NCBI GenBank assembly: GCA_937874695.1
Contig: CALNAJ010000020.1
Span: forward strand, 1-64,000
Direction of reading: 5' to 3'
DNA from: an uncultured Lactobacillus sp.
GTDB lineage: Bacteria; Bacillota; Bacilli; Lactobacillales; Lactobacillaceae
Length of the DNA: 64,000 nt
Part shown: positions 25,427-34,512 of the stretch, in pieces
How positions within the stretch are numbered: the stretch's first letter is position 1
Layout: every line of letters starts with the position of its first letter
Translations under genes and position numbers: made by a program
Notes under the pieces: generated by a model
The model's input: the letters and a program-made list of their open reading frames with translations, nothing else
Told to the model about the DNA's origin: nothing
Databases searched by the model: none

Positions 25427-25455
25427 ATTTTAAAACAGTTATACGGATAAATCAA
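25427..25455 (-). promoter_or_regulatory. Promoter of the second sugar transporter
   Basis: TTGATT (25450-25455), 17-bp spacer, TAAAAT (25427-25432) on the minus strand. The inferred AraR box 25439-25453 covers the spacer and part of the -35. Confidence 0.68.
25439..25453. promoter_or_regulatory. Inferred AraR box 1, second transporter
   Basis: TTATACGGATAAATC, in the pattern TTATRCGSATAAATC shared by the araE and araR regions. It covers the promoter spacer. Confidence 0.62.
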
Positions 25456-25467
25456 TAGTGTTTTCTC

Positions 25468-25482
25468 TTATGCGGATGATTT
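25468..25482. promoter_or_regulatory. Inferred AraR box 2, second transporter
   Basis: TTATGCGGATGATTT, a weaker form of the same pattern, 29 bp from box 1 and upstream of the -35 box. Confidence 0.55.
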
Positions 25483-25565
25483 TTCAAAGCGCTTTCTTTG
25501 ACAAATCCCGGTATGAAAGCAACCGCTTGCTCTAAAACTTTTTTCGAAAATTGACTTTTTATCGT

Positions 25566-25628
25566 AAAAAAAGTGGCTCACCGGAACCCTCCACCCATAA
25601 GGATGGAAGCGTTCTGATGAGTCACTTA
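25566..25628 (-). terminator. Terminator of the first acetyltransferase gene
   Basis: Long hairpin with AAGTGACTCATC and GGTGAGCCACTT arms and an inner CCATCC/GGTGG, then a seven-T run on the minus strand. Confidence 0.82.
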
Positions 25629-25683
25629 ATACTGGATTACCGTTCAAAGGTATCTTTCACCCCTTGAACCTGGTATAGTCGGT

Positions 25684-26247
25684 CTAATCTAAGTGCTTAA
25701 CGACCCGGGCTGGATTACCTGCAACAACCACGTTGTCTCCAAAGGACTTCGTGACCACGCTACCGGCACCAACAATCACATTGTTCCCTAACGTTACACC
25801 GGGACAGATGATGGCGCCACCACCGACCCAAATATCGTCGCCCATGGTCACTGGTTTACCAATACCCATAGCGCCATTACGCCGCAGCTTGGGATCTGCC
25901 GGATGGTTGACGGAATAGATCTGTACTTTGGGTCCTAACAGGCAGTGCTTCCCGATTCGAATAGGCGCAACGTCGAGCATCACACAATCATAGTTGGCAA
26001 AGAAATCCTCACCCACGTAGATGTTATAACCGTAATCACACTTGAAGCTTGCATGAACACTCACATCCTTACCCGTGGAGCCGAAAAGCTTCTTAACGAG
26101 CTTTTCACTCTGTTCGGGATCACTTTCGCCTAGAGCATTGATTGCTTCAACTTGTTTACGAGCAGCGCCCCGTTCAGCAACCAATTCGTCATTGTAAACG
26201 TCGAACAACTCGCCAGTAATCATTTTTTCTTTTTCTGATTTCCCCAT
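25684..26247 (-). CDS. Sugar O-acetyltransferase (maltose/galactoside type)
   Basis: A 187-residue left-handed beta-helix acetyltransferase of the Maa/LacA family, cytosolic, using acetyl-CoA. It opens MGKSEKEKMITGELFDVYNDE and contains hexapeptide repeats such as ICPGVTLGNNVIVGAGSVV; the catalytic histidine is in the VNHPADP segment. A paralogue lies at 33747-34337, at the other side of the arabinose genes. It may acetylate a sugar that cannot be used. Upstream sequence (26248-26510) shows nothing clear. Confidence 0.9.
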   Translation of the reverse strand: MGKSEKEKMITGELFDVYNDELVAERGAARKQVEAINALGESDPEQSEKLVKKLFGSTGKDVSVHASFKCDYGYNIYVGEDFFANYDCVMLDVAPIRIGKHCLLGPKVQIYSVNHPADPKLRRNGAMGIGKPVTMGDDIWVGGGAIICPGVTLGNNVIVGAGSVVTKSFGDNVVVAGNPARVVKHLD

Positions 26248-26510
26248 ATTCTCTTCCTCCTTGCACGTTCCTGTTACGGCCCCGATGACCCTTCATGACG
26301 AAATACAACCTGTAACAAATACAACTATGATTCGGCTAACCCAACGCTTTTCAACAAACCGGTCCCTCTCAGTGCGCAATCAACGCCTACAGACGTTGCT
26401 GAGAACGCCTATTCATCATCTAATTACTGGCTTAACACGCTTCATGATCACAATTTGCGATTGCCTTCAGTCACAACTACTGTCACCAACGCCCTCACGA
26501 CCAGTTAAAT

Positions 26511-26552
26511 AAAAATGGCCGGAGCTGCTCTCGGCAACCCCAACCATTTTTT
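26511..26552 (-). terminator. Terminator of the araE-araB-araD-araA operon
   Basis: AAAATGGTTGG and CCGGCCATTTTT arms with a T run on the minus strand, close after the araA stop. Confidence 0.75.
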
Positions 26553-26565
26553 CAGTCATTAATGA

Positions 26566-27990
26566 CTATTTGATGAATGCCTTGTTCATGTTAACCATAG
26601 TAGCAAAGTCTTCCATTTGTTCTTCAGTCAGAGCGAATGAGAGCATAGTGTGGTGACCACCACCGGCTTGCATCCAAGCTAAGGCACCCTTTTCAAGGCC
26701 AACCTTTGGCGTCCAGAGTTGCTTAGCAACTGGCAACTTAGGAGTTTCAGCTTCTGGCTTGTGAGCAGCTACGGCGTAACTGATCATCTTGAAGCCATCA
26801 CGGAAGTCAGAGACAGTAACGTCAATGGCGTCACCTTCTGAACCAGTGAAGACAAGACGTGCAGGATCAGCCTTACCACCAATGTCCAATGGGTGAACTT
26901 CAACACGAGGCTTGTCGGAAGCGATAGTTGGGTCAACTTCCAGCATGTGAGAACCAAGGATTGCTTCGTGGCCCTTACGTAAGTCAAGCGTGTAGTCTTC
27001 CATGAAGGCAGTCTTCTTACCGTGGGACATGATCTTCATGACACGGCCAAGAGCAGCAGTCTTCCAGTCACCTTCGGCACCGAAGCCATAACCGTCACGA
27101 ATTAACAATTGTGCGGCTAAACCAGGTAATTGTTCCATACCCCAGAGGTCTTCGAAGTTCGTGGTGAAGGCAGTGTAGCCACCCTTTTCCAAGAAGCTCT
27201 TGATCCCGATGTATTGCTTCAATTGGGTACGTACAGACTTGGTGTACTTGTCAGCATCGTTGTCACCTTGAACCATGGTGTACTTGCTTTCCAAGTCAGC
27301 GTATTCCTTGTCGATGTCAGCATCCTTAACCTTGTTGATTTCTTCAACTAAGTCACCGATACCGTAGTAGTCAACAGTCCAGCCCATTTGGATTTGTGCT
27401 TGTACTTTGTCACCTTCAGTAACGGCAACGTTACGCATGGTGTCTCCGAAACGAGCAACCTTAACCTTGAAGCTTTCGTTGTAAGCAACAGCAACATCTT
27501 CCCAAGAAGCAATCTTGTCTTGGACTTCTGAGTCACCCCAGTAGCCGTAAACAATCTTGTTGTTCTTTTGTAAACGAGCATTGATGTAAGCATATTCACG
27601 GTCACCATGCGCACTTTGGTTCAAGTTCATGTAATCAAAGTCAATGTCAGCGTATGGGATGTTGTTCAAGTATTGAGTAGCCAAGTGGAGTAATGGCTTT
27701 TGCAACAATTCAGTCCCACGGATCCAGTTCTTGGCTGGAGAGAACGTGTGCATCCAGGTAATAACCCCGGCAACTTTATCGTTGTAGTTAACTTCCTTCA
27801 TGAAGTTAGTGATGCTTTCGGCAGTCGTCATAACATCCTTGAAGACAACCTTGTAAGGTAATTTGCCGCTTGCGTTTAACTTGTCGGCAATGTCTTGGGC
27901 ATCCTTGGCAACAGACTTCAATTGTTCTTCACCATAGAGATGTTGACTACCGGTAACAAACCAAAATTCATAATCAGGAACTGATAACAT
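26566..27990 (-). CDS. araA: L-arabinose isomerase
   Basis: Turns L-arabinose into L-ribulose with a Mn2+ or Co2+ cofactor. The 474-residue protein has the family's usual length and sequence: EFWFVTGSQHLYGEEQL at the N terminus, metal and substrate residues in HMLEVDPTIA and the conserved C-terminal segment AGGGHHTMLSFALT. The ribosome site is AAGGAG eight bases before ATG. It is the last gene of the araE-araB-araD-araA operon, so all three enzymes of arabinose entry are coexpressed. Confidence 0.98.
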   Translation of the reverse strand: MLSVPDYEFWFVTGSQHLYGEEQLKSVAKDAQDIADKLNASGKLPYKVVFKDVMTTAESITNFMKEVNYNDKVAGVITWMHTFSPAKNWIRGTELLQKPLLHLATQYLNNIPYADIDFDYMNLNQSAHGDREYAYINARLQKNNKIVYGYWGDSEVQDKIASWEDVAVAYNESFKVKVARFGDTMRNVAVTEGDKVQAQIQMGWTVDYYGIGDLVEEINKVKDADIDKEYADLESKYTMVQGDNDADKYTKSVRTQLKQYIGIKSFLEKGGYTAFTTNFEDLWGMEQLPGLAAQLLIRDGYGFGAEGDWKTAALGRVMKIMSHGKKTAFMEDYTLDLRKGHEAILGSHMLEVDPTIASDKPRVEVHPLDIGGKADPARLVFTGSEGDAIDVTVSDFRDGFKMISYAVAAHKPEAETPKLPVAKQLWTPKVGLEKGALAWMQAGGGHHTMLSFALTEEQMEDFATMVNMNKAFIK

Positions 27991-28047
27991 AATTTAAGCA
28001 CTCCTTCTATATAATTGATTGTTATTCATGAAGCAATTGATACCAGA

Positions 28048-28776
28048 TTATTCACGCGCCGCATGACTCTGCGACTTGGCATTGTTTTGCCCATAATAAG
28101 CGTTCTTACCGTGCTTACGGTAATAGTGCTTATCCAACAGATATTGTGGCAATTCCAGATTCTTATGGGTTAATTGCATGGAGTGATAATCTTCTTCAGC
28201 AACCACTTCCAAAACTTTGGAGTTGTACACGGCCTTGGCTGGAGTAGGACCCCAAGCGAATGGACCATGTTGACTAACCAGAGCGGCTGGAATAGCTTCG
28301 TAATCCAAACCACGTTCCTTGAAGGTCTTGACAATGGTTTTACCCGTATTGCCTTCGTAATCTTCTTCGATTTCTTCCTTGGTCAATGCATCGGCCGCTG
28401 GAACATCACCGTAGAACGTGTCGGCGTGTGTCGTGTTCATTGCTGGAACGTCTAAGTTGGCGCCAGCAAAGGATACGGCCCATGGAGAGTGCGTGTGCAC
28501 AATCCCACCAATGTTTGGAAATGCGTTGTAAAGTACCGTATGCGTTGGTGTGTCGCTGGATGGGTTCATTTCCCCTTCAACAACTTCACCTTGCAAGTTT
28601 ACGACGACCAAGTCGCTAGGCTTCAGCTTGTCGTAATCAACCCCAGAAGGCTTGATGACGAACAGACCCTTTTCCCGGTCGATACCGGAAACGTTACCCC
28701 AAGTAAAGGTAACCAGGCCAAGCTTTGGCAATTGCATGTTGGCTTCGTAAACCTCTTGCTTTAATTCCTCTAACAT
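28048..28776 (-). CDS. araD: L-ribulose-5-phosphate 4-epimerase
   Basis: Converts L-ribulose-5-phosphate to D-xylulose-5-phosphate, which enters the phosphoketolase pathway in these bacteria. The 242-residue class II aldolase has KPSGVDYDKL, the zinc ligands in VHTHSPWA and a third histidine in SQHGPFAWG. The ATG has GAGGAAGTT upstream. It stands between araB and araA with short gaps of 17 and 57 bp. Confidence 0.98.
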   Translation of the reverse strand: MLEELKQEVYEANMQLPKLGLVTFTWGNVSGIDREKGLFVIKPSGVDYDKLKPSDLVVVNLQGEVVEGEMNPSSDTPTHTVLYNAFPNIGGIVHTHSPWAVSFAGANLDVPAMNTTHADTFYGDVPAADALTKEEIEEDYEGNTGKTIVKTFKERGLDYEAIPAALVSQHGPFAWGPTPAKAVYNSKVLEVVAEEDYHSMQLTHKNLELPQYLLDKHYYRKHGKNAYYGQNNAKSQSHAARE

Positions 28777-28793
28777 TCAATTAACTTCCTCTC

Positions 28794-30395
28794 TTAGTCG
28801 CTAATTGCATCGCCAGCGGCAGCTTCCACCGGCAAGCCACCTTGATACTTTTCGATGAACTTCTGGTATCCAGCAACCCCTTCAGGTTCTGGACTCAGAG
28901 TCATGGATTCTGGGTTCGTGAACACTTCTTTGTCCAAGAAGTCTTCCAATGATTCATCGGTATCGCGCTTAGCATATACAGCTAAGACCGCCATCCCCCA
29001 TGGACCACCTTCGCCGGCAGTACTCATAACAGTGATTGGCACGTTCAACGCATTGGCCAAAACTTGTTGACCAATAACAGGTGTCCGGAACAATCCACCT
29101 TGGGCAATCATAACATCGGTATGCACGTGTTCTTGATTGATCAAGATGTCCATCCCAATCTTCAATGGTGCAAAGGCAGCGTATAACTGCGTTTGCATGA
29201 AGTTAGGTAAGCTAAACTTGCTGTTTGGTGTCCGGACGAATAATGGACGACCAGCCTTGATCTTGGTGATGTTTTCACCAGATTGATAGCTGTAGTTGAC
29301 CAATCCACCAGCATCTGGGTCTGCCTTAGCTGCTTCTAAGAAGAGCGTTTCGTACAGACGGTCTGGCTTCAATTCAACACCCAAACGGGCAGCAAATTCA
29401 TTGAAGACACTAGCCCAAGCATTAATATCTGAAGAACAGTTGTTAATGTGAACCATGGCAACTGGTGAGCCATCTGGGGTCATCACGATATCAATATCGC
29501 GGTAAACCTTAGTCAATGGCTTGTCCAAGACGTTCATGGAGAAGGATGAAGTCCCAACGGAGATATTCCCAGTCCGCTTCCGCACACTGTTCGTACCAAC
29601 CATCCCGGTACCAGCATCCCCTTCAGGTGGTGCCATCACACTACCGGCTTCCAAGTTGCCATTAGCATCCAGGAGACTAGCCCCTTCAGCGGTCAAGTGA
29701 CCGGCAACCTTACCAGCTGGTAAGATATCAGGCAAGATGTCTTCGATGTCCCAAGGGTATTGCTTAACGTTGTCGAGGTTGCTGAACTTGTCCAGCATCT
29801 TCTTGTCGTAAGAACCCGTCTTGTCATCGATTGGGAAGACACCAGAAGCATCCCCAACACCTAAGACCTTTTCGCCAGATAATTTCCAAGTTACGTAGCC
29901 GGCTAAACTGGTAATGAAGTTCACGTTGCGAACGTGGTCTTCACCATTCAGGATAGCTTGGTACAGATGAGCAATACTCCAACGTTGTGGAATGTTGAAA
30001 TCGAACAACTTGGTTAATTCATCAGCGGATTGTTCCGTGATGTTGTTCCGCCAAGTCCGGAATGGTACCAACAATTTGCCACTCTTATCGAAGGCCAAGT
30101 AACCATGCATCATGGCACTGACCCCAACGGCACTGATCTTAGTCAAAGCACTGTGGTACTTGCTTTGTACATCGGCTGCCATTTGCGTGTAGCTTTGTTG
30201 AATCCCAGTCCAAACTTCGTCGATAGGATATGTCCAGACGCCGTCTTCAAAGCGGTTTTCCCAAACATAACTGCCTGAGGCGATAGTATTGAAGTCATCA
30301 GTGACCAATACCGCTTTAATCCGGGTTGAACCTAACTCAATCCCTAAGGAAACCTCACCGGCTTCGATAGCGCGAGTCGTTTCAACTAAGTTCAT
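28794..30395 (-). CDS. araB: L-ribulokinase
   Basis: Phosphorylates L-ribulose with ATP. The 533-residue FGGY-family kinase opens with the phosphate loop IELGSTRIKAVLV and contains MHGYLAFD and the C-terminal ATP loop STAGEGGPWGMAVLA. The sequence is of the lactobacillar AraB type rather than the Escherichia coli type. The start has GGGAGG eight bases before it. It follows araE by 36 bp and precedes araD by 17 bp. Confidence 0.97.
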   Translation of the reverse strand: MNLVETTRAIEAGEVSLGIELGSTRIKAVLVTDDFNTIASGSYVWENRFEDGVWTYPIDEVWTGIQQSYTQMAADVQSKYHSALTKISAVGVSAMMHGYLAFDKSGKLLVPFRTWRNNITEQSADELTKLFDFNIPQRWSIAHLYQAILNGEDHVRNVNFITSLAGYVTWKLSGEKVLGVGDASGVFPIDDKTGSYDKKMLDKFSNLDNVKQYPWDIEDILPDILPAGKVAGHLTAEGASLLDANGNLEAGSVMAPPEGDAGTGMVGTNSVRKRTGNISVGTSSFSMNVLDKPLTKVYRDIDIVMTPDGSPVAMVHINNCSSDINAWASVFNEFAARLGVELKPDRLYETLFLEAAKADPDAGGLVNYSYQSGENITKIKAGRPLFVRTPNSKFSLPNFMQTQLYAAFAPLKIGMDILINQEHVHTDVMIAQGGLFRTPVIGQQVLANALNVPITVMSTAGEGGPWGMAVLAVYAKRDTDESLEDFLDKEVFTNPESMTLSPEPEGVAGYQKFIEKYQGGLPVEAAAGDAISD

Positions 30396-30431
30396 TTAAC
30401 TTACCTCCCAATAATTTTAAATCGAGAATTA

Positions 30432-31835
30432 CTAGTTGTTGTCAGTAGCTTCTTTGTTCTTACCATGGTTAGTCCCACGAGCTTCGATTTCTTCAAGTGA
30501 GTGACCACGGGTTTCTGGAACACAGAAACGAATGAACAGAACACCGAAGACACAGATGATACCGAAGATAGCGAACACAGCTTCTTGTGACATTGCAGCA
30601 GTCAAGATAGGGAAGATCAAACCAACAGCCCATGAACCGATCCAGTTAAATGATGAAGCTAAACCAGATGCACGGCCCCGAACAGCTAATGGGAAGATTT
30701 CACCAACGAGGACCCAGGTAAGTGGTGCCCAAGTGAATGAGTAGAATGCAACGTAGATTGACAAGAAGACAACGATCATCATTGGACTTGCGTTAGGAAC
30801 TAACTTGTTGATGATAGCTGGTAACAGGAATGACAGAGCCATTACGGAACCACCCATAGTCAACAACGTCCGACGATTGAACTTTTCAGCGATGACGATG
30901 TAGAGTAATGAACCAAGAACTAACAGAACACCTTGGATAATTGGCCACATCAGAGCAGAACTTGCGGCGTTACCAGTAGCCTTTTCAACGATCAATGGAA
31001 TGTAGTAGAAGATCGCGTTGGCACCTTGGAATTGTTGGAAAGTGGCAACCCCAACACCGGCAATAACTAAGTAACGGTACTTGCTGTTGAATAAGGTAGC
31101 CCATGAAGTCTTTTGTAAGTTACTCTTTTCAGTTTCAGCAGTCTTTTGAATTGATTCAACTTCTGGGTCAATTTCTTCTGGCTTACGTACGTATGAAAGA
31201 ACAGTACGTGCTTCGTCGAGTTTACCAGTCTTGATTAAGAAACGTGGTGATTCTGGTAATTTCAGAACCCCGAAGAAGAGGATGAAGGCTGGCACTGAGG
31301 CCAAACCTAACATTAAACGCCATGACAGGTTGCCAGGTAAGTCTTTTAAGACGAAGTCGACAACGTAGGAAATTAACATCCCAGAAACAATCATGGTCTG
31401 GTTCATCCCAGAAAGGTTACCACGCAAACGCGCTGGTGCCATTTCTGACATGTAGGCTGGGACCAAGGCTGAGGCAGCACCAACGGCTAACCCCAAGAAG
31501 ATCCGCATCCCGATTAAGTAGTAAGTTCCACCGTTAGGAGCAAACCCACAAAGGATTGATCCAACAGCGAAGATTAAGGATGACAACAAGATCATCCGCC
31601 GACGACCTAACTTATCGGCCAGTTGACCAGCAATTGCGGCACCGAAGATGGCACCGAACATAACTGATGAAGTAACCCAACCGATTAATGAAGCGTTAGT
31701 CAATGCCCAGTCGGTCTTCAAGAATGGTAAGGCACCGGTCATAACACCGATATCATAACCGAACAGAATTCCACCGAACGATCCAAAGAAGAATATGAAT
31801 TTACTTGAAACTTTCTTTTCCGCTTTCGCTTCCAA
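30432..31835 (-). CDS. araE: Arabinose:proton symporter, sugar porter family
   Basis: A 467-residue, twelve-helix MFS sugar porter heading the arabinose operon. TM1 has GGILFGYDIGVMTGALPF, loop motifs are GQLADKLGRRRM and PESPRFLI, and PETRGHSLEEIE ends TM12. The start is TTG with GGAGG seven bases before. Operon position and the two upstream boxes point to L-arabinose as substrate. It is closely related to the transporter at 23862-25271. Confidence 0.92.
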   Translation of the reverse strand: MEAKAEKKVSSKFIFFFGSFGGILFGYDIGVMTGALPFLKTDWALTNASLIGWVTSSVMFGAIFGAAIAGQLADKLGRRRMILLSSLIFAVGSILCGFAPNGGTYYLIGMRIFLGLAVGAASALVPAYMSEMAPARLRGNLSGMNQTMIVSGMLISYVVDFVLKDLPGNLSWRLMLGLASVPAFILFFGVLKLPESPRFLIKTGKLDEARTVLSYVRKPEEIDPEVESIQKTAETEKSNLQKTSWATLFNSKYRYLVIAGVGVATFQQFQGANAIFYYIPLIVEKATGNAASSALMWPIIQGVLLVLGSLLYIVIAEKFNRRTLLTMGGSVMALSFLLPAIINKLVPNASPMMIVVFLSIYVAFYSFTWAPLTWVLVGEIFPLAVRGRASGLASSFNWIGSWAVGLIFPILTAAMSQEAVFAIFGIICVFGVLFIRFCVPETRGHSLEEIEARGTNHGKNKEATDNN

Positions 31836-31984
31836 ATTTCGTTCCTCCTAAGTTTAAAGGGGTCAAAGATAAAAACTAAATAATGGCTTTTCCCGCTTAA
31901 CTATTGATAGAAATGAAGCAGTTCCACCTGGTGTTAATCACCCTTCTGGACTGGCCGGCCAGCCCTAAAATTCCGGTTAACTTT

Positions 31985-31998
31985 GTGAAGCGTTTTCA
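31985..31998 (-). promoter_or_regulatory. Candidate cre (CcpA) site of the ara operon
   Basis: GTGAAGCGTTTTCA resembles the CcpA consensus (11 of 14) and sits just downstream of the predicted transcription start. A second candidate, TGAAAGCGTTTCCG, lies at 32119-32132 upstream of the promoter (12 of 14). Confidence 0.58.
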
Positions 31999-32013
31999 TT
32001 TCTGAACAAACTT

Positions 32014-32042
32014 AGTGTATTATATTTATACGCATAAATCAA
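32014..32042 (-). promoter_or_regulatory. Promoter of the ara operon
   Basis: TTGATT (32037-32042), 17-bp spacer, TACACT (32014-32019) on the minus strand; the same -35 and box layout as at the second transporter. Confidence 0.7.
32026..32040. promoter_or_regulatory. Inferred AraR box 1, ara operon
   Basis: TTATACGCATAAATC, the clearest member of the motif, lying in the promoter spacer where a bound repressor would block polymerase. Confidence 0.65.
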
Positions 32043-32053
32043 CACCTATTTTT

Positions 32054-32068
32054 TATATGCGGATTAAT
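32054..32068. promoter_or_regulatory. Inferred AraR box 2, ara operon
   Basis: TATATGCGGATTAAT, a weaker match 28-29 bp from box 1, upstream of the -35. The same spacing occurs at the second transporter. The rest of 32070-32369 shows only the second cre candidate. Confidence 0.55.
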
Positions 32069-32369
32069 ATTCCGTGAAAACCCTTGCTATAACACGGGTT
32101 TGCGGAATTTTATTTTTTTGAAAGCGTTTCCGAATCCCGTTAAGTTAAGCCTTTTACTTCGACCGAACCCTTTCAATCAATTTGCGGTACAGACCAGTTT
32201 ATTGGGAAATATTTTTTTAATCGGACAAGTTCCGTCCCCACATTTCCGACCCATTCAGTTGGTTGGTTAGTTATCGGACGATTGCCATAGTCCCTACAAT
32301 TGGGTGTCCGCTTCCCCTCGGTTAGTCGGTTAACCTGCATGCAATTTCAGTGATTGACAGCCACACGAC

Positions 32370-32402
32370 CAAAAAGGCTCACGGAAGTTTTCCGTAAGCC
32401 TT
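32370..32402 (-). terminator. araR terminator
   Basis: AAGGCTTACGGAA and TTCCGTGAGCCTT arms followed by TTTGG on the minus strand. Confidence 0.85.
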
Positions 32403-32471
32403 CAAAATTATCTGGTTTAAGTTGTCAGAACACCAATCACTGAGGTTGGTCCAAAATTCATCCTAACCTAT

Positions 32472-33557
32472 CTATTCCACGTGCTTCGGGGCCGCCGTGG
32501 ACTGTCGAACGATTAAGTCAGGTTCGTAGGTGATGGATTGCACCGGCTGCTTGTTTAACAACTGGAGCATCATCCGCCCAGCATCTTCCCCCATGACGTC
32601 CTTCACGTGATTGAGTGTCGTCAGTCCAGGGCTCATGTACTGCGACATTTGATAGTTATCAAAGCCAACGATCGAAATGTCCTGTGGTACCCGCAGTCCC
32701 CGTGACTTGACGTAAGACATAACCGGGATAGCCAATTGATCATTATAACAGGCAATGGCGGTCGGTCGGTCTGAACTATCGATATAGGAGGCCACCCGAC
32801 TCGTGATGCGTTCAAAGTCATCGCCAGATTGATACATAATCAGATTGCTCTTATAGGAAATGTCTGGATGTTCCTGATAAGCTTGAACGAACCCATTCAT
32901 CCGGTTAACCCCTTGGATATCGTCAACCTGGAAGATACCGAGAATACTTTCGTGGCCCATTCCTAAGAGGTACTCTACGAGCTTCTTCTCAGTCTTGGCG
33001 TCCGCCGTATTCACGTACGGGAAGTCCAGCTGCGGATAAGCCGCGTTAATGAAGAGAACGGGTATCTGGTCATCTTTGATTTCTTGGTACAGATCCATAT
33101 TCGGGTTAGGCAAGGCACTCTGGGTTGGCTCAATAATCAACCCGGCAACCTTGCTGTTGAGCATGTTGATCAGGTGTTTGCGCTCACGGTCATGATTATT
33201 CCGCGTATTTCCCAGTAACATTGAATAGCCACTATCGGAAATAACTTCATCCAGCCCATAAATGATCCGTGGGAAAATGTAGTCGGCAATGTGGGTGGTA
33301 ATGACCCCAATCATCTTACTATCATTCTCGGTCGTCCAGTCCTTGTGCCAGTCCTGAACAAACATACCACCACCCTGAATCCGGTAGATGAAATGCTCAG
33401 TCTCTAAATCCCCCACGGCACGTCGAATCGTGTACCGGGAAACCTTAAACTGTTCCATCAGTTCTGTCTCAGTTGGTAACTTTTCGTCGATCGGATACTT
33501 CCCGGAAAGAATTGCTTCCTTCAGAGAGTCCTTGACTCTTTGATATTTGTTTTCCAT
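32472..33557 (-). CDS. araR: AraR-type arabinose repressor (GntR HTH + LacI-like sensor)
   Basis: Represses arabinose genes until L-arabinose binds. The 361-residue protein joins a GntR-type winged helix (residues 1-70: YQRVKDSLKEAILSGKY, ELMEQFKVSRYTIRRAV) to a LacI/GalR-like periplasmic-binding fold (75-361, with IVGFDNYQMSQYMSPGLTT). Bacillus subtilis AraR has the same chimeric layout and 362 residues. The ATG at 33557 has GGGAG seven bases before. It has its own promoter and a box at 33733, so it may regulate itself. Confidence 0.93.
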   Translation of the reverse strand: MENKYQRVKDSLKEAILSGKYPIDEKLPTETELMEQFKVSRYTIRRAVGDLETEHFIYRIQGGGMFVQDWHKDWTTENDSKMIGVITTHIADYIFPRIIYGLDEVISDSGYSMLLGNTRNNHDRERKHLINMLNSKVAGLIIEPTQSALPNPNMDLYQEIKDDQIPVLFINAAYPQLDFPYVNTADAKTEKKLVEYLLGMGHESILGIFQVDDIQGVNRMNGFVQAYQEHPDISYKSNLIMYQSGDDFERITSRVASYIDSSDRPTAIACYNDQLAIPVMSYVKSRGLRVPQDISIVGFDNYQMSQYMSPGLTTLNHVKDVMGEDAGRMMLQLLNKQPVQSITYEPDLIVRQSTAAPKHVE

Positions 33558-33689
33558 AGTTACTCTCCCATTGTTCGTATCCATGCCGGACGGTAGTGGT
33601 TCATGGTAACGTTTTTTACATTTTGCGCAAACCCTACTAGCCGCCACGCAACGGCCCCAAATTTGTTCGCAATTTATTTGATTAACACT

Positions 33690-33719
33690 AGCATAGCAAA
33701 TTTCACGCTAAACCGCCAA
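33690..33719 (-). promoter_or_regulatory. araR promoter
   Basis: TTGGCG (33714-33719), 18-bp spacer, TATGCT (33690-33695) on the minus strand, 14 bp from the box at 33733-33747. Confidence 0.6.
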
Positions 33720-33732
33720 CTTTAGGTGGTTT

Positions 33733-33747
33733 TTATGCGGATAAATC
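33733..33747. promoter_or_regulatory. Inferred AraR box upstream of araR
   Basis: TTATGCGGATAAATC, overlapping the stop codon of the upstream acetyltransferase and just upstream of the araR promoter. It suggests autoregulation. Confidence 0.62.
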
Positions 33748-34337
33748 TACTTTTTCTCAGAAATGACATTGCCTTCAGCATCTAGATGCTTGACGATACG
33801 GGCTGGATTCCCGGCAATGACGACGTTGTCACCGAATGATTTGGTGACGACCGCGCCCCCACCAACGATGACATTGTTCCCAATCGTCACGCCTGGCACA
33901 ATCACAGCGTCCCCACCGATCCAGCAATTATTGCCGATAGTCACGGGTTTACCGTAACCTAACCAGGATGTCCGCGCCTTCAAGTTGTATGGATGCCCAG
34001 CCGTATAAATTTGTGCTTTGGGGGCCATTAACACATTATTTCCAATATTAATCTCACAAGTATCCAATAGAATACAGTCAAAGTTTGCAAAGAAATTATC
34101 ACCGACATGAATGTTGTAGCCATAGTCGCAGGCAAATCGCGGACGAATCTCAACGTTCTTGCCGACCGACCCGAATAACTTCGTCACCAGTGCCGTCATC
34201 CGATCCTTCTCACGGAAGGGAATTGTGTTTAATTCTTCATACAAATCTCGTGCAGCAAAACGATCCGCAACTAGCTTTTCATCGTTGACATCGTAGAGCT
34301 CTTCGTCCATCATTTTTTGAAATTCAGTCTTTGCCAT
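33747..34337 (-). CDS. Sugar O-acetyltransferase, second copy
   Basis: A 196-residue hexapeptide-repeat acetyltransferase, paralogue of that at 25684-26247. It opens with EFQKMMDEELYDVNDEKL and has the beta-helix repeats IVPGVTIGNNVIVGGGAVV; TAGHPYN carries the catalytic histidine. The stop codon overlaps an inferred AraR box. No terminator separates it from araR, so partial readthrough into araR is possible. Confidence 0.9.
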   Translation of the reverse strand: MAKTEFQKMMDEELYDVNDEKLVADRFAARDLYEELNTIPFREKDRMTALVTKLFGSVGKNVEIRPRFACDYGYNIHVGDNFFANFDCILLDTCEINIGNNVLMAPKAQIYTAGHPYNLKARTSWLGYGKPVTIGNNCWIGGDAVIVPGVTIGNNVIVGGGAVVTKSFGDNVVIAGNPARIVKHLDAEGNVISEKK

Positions 34338-34458
34338 CAGTGGTCAGTCCTTCACAGTAATTTATGAGAATAATATTAGCACACCGTGTAAGCGATTACA
34401 ATGTATTCATCTGCCAATCTGGGGTGATTTTGTATTCATCCGGACAAATAATTGGCCT

Positions 34459-34492
34459 AAAAAAGCGGCCAGTCCGAGAAGGGCTGACCGCC
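34459..34492 (-). terminator. Terminator of the UvrA-like gene
   Basis: GCGGTCAGCCC and GGACTGGCCGC arms followed by TTTTTT on the minus strand. Confidence 0.9.
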
Positions 34493-34512
34493 TAAATTTA
34501 TTTGATTTATTT

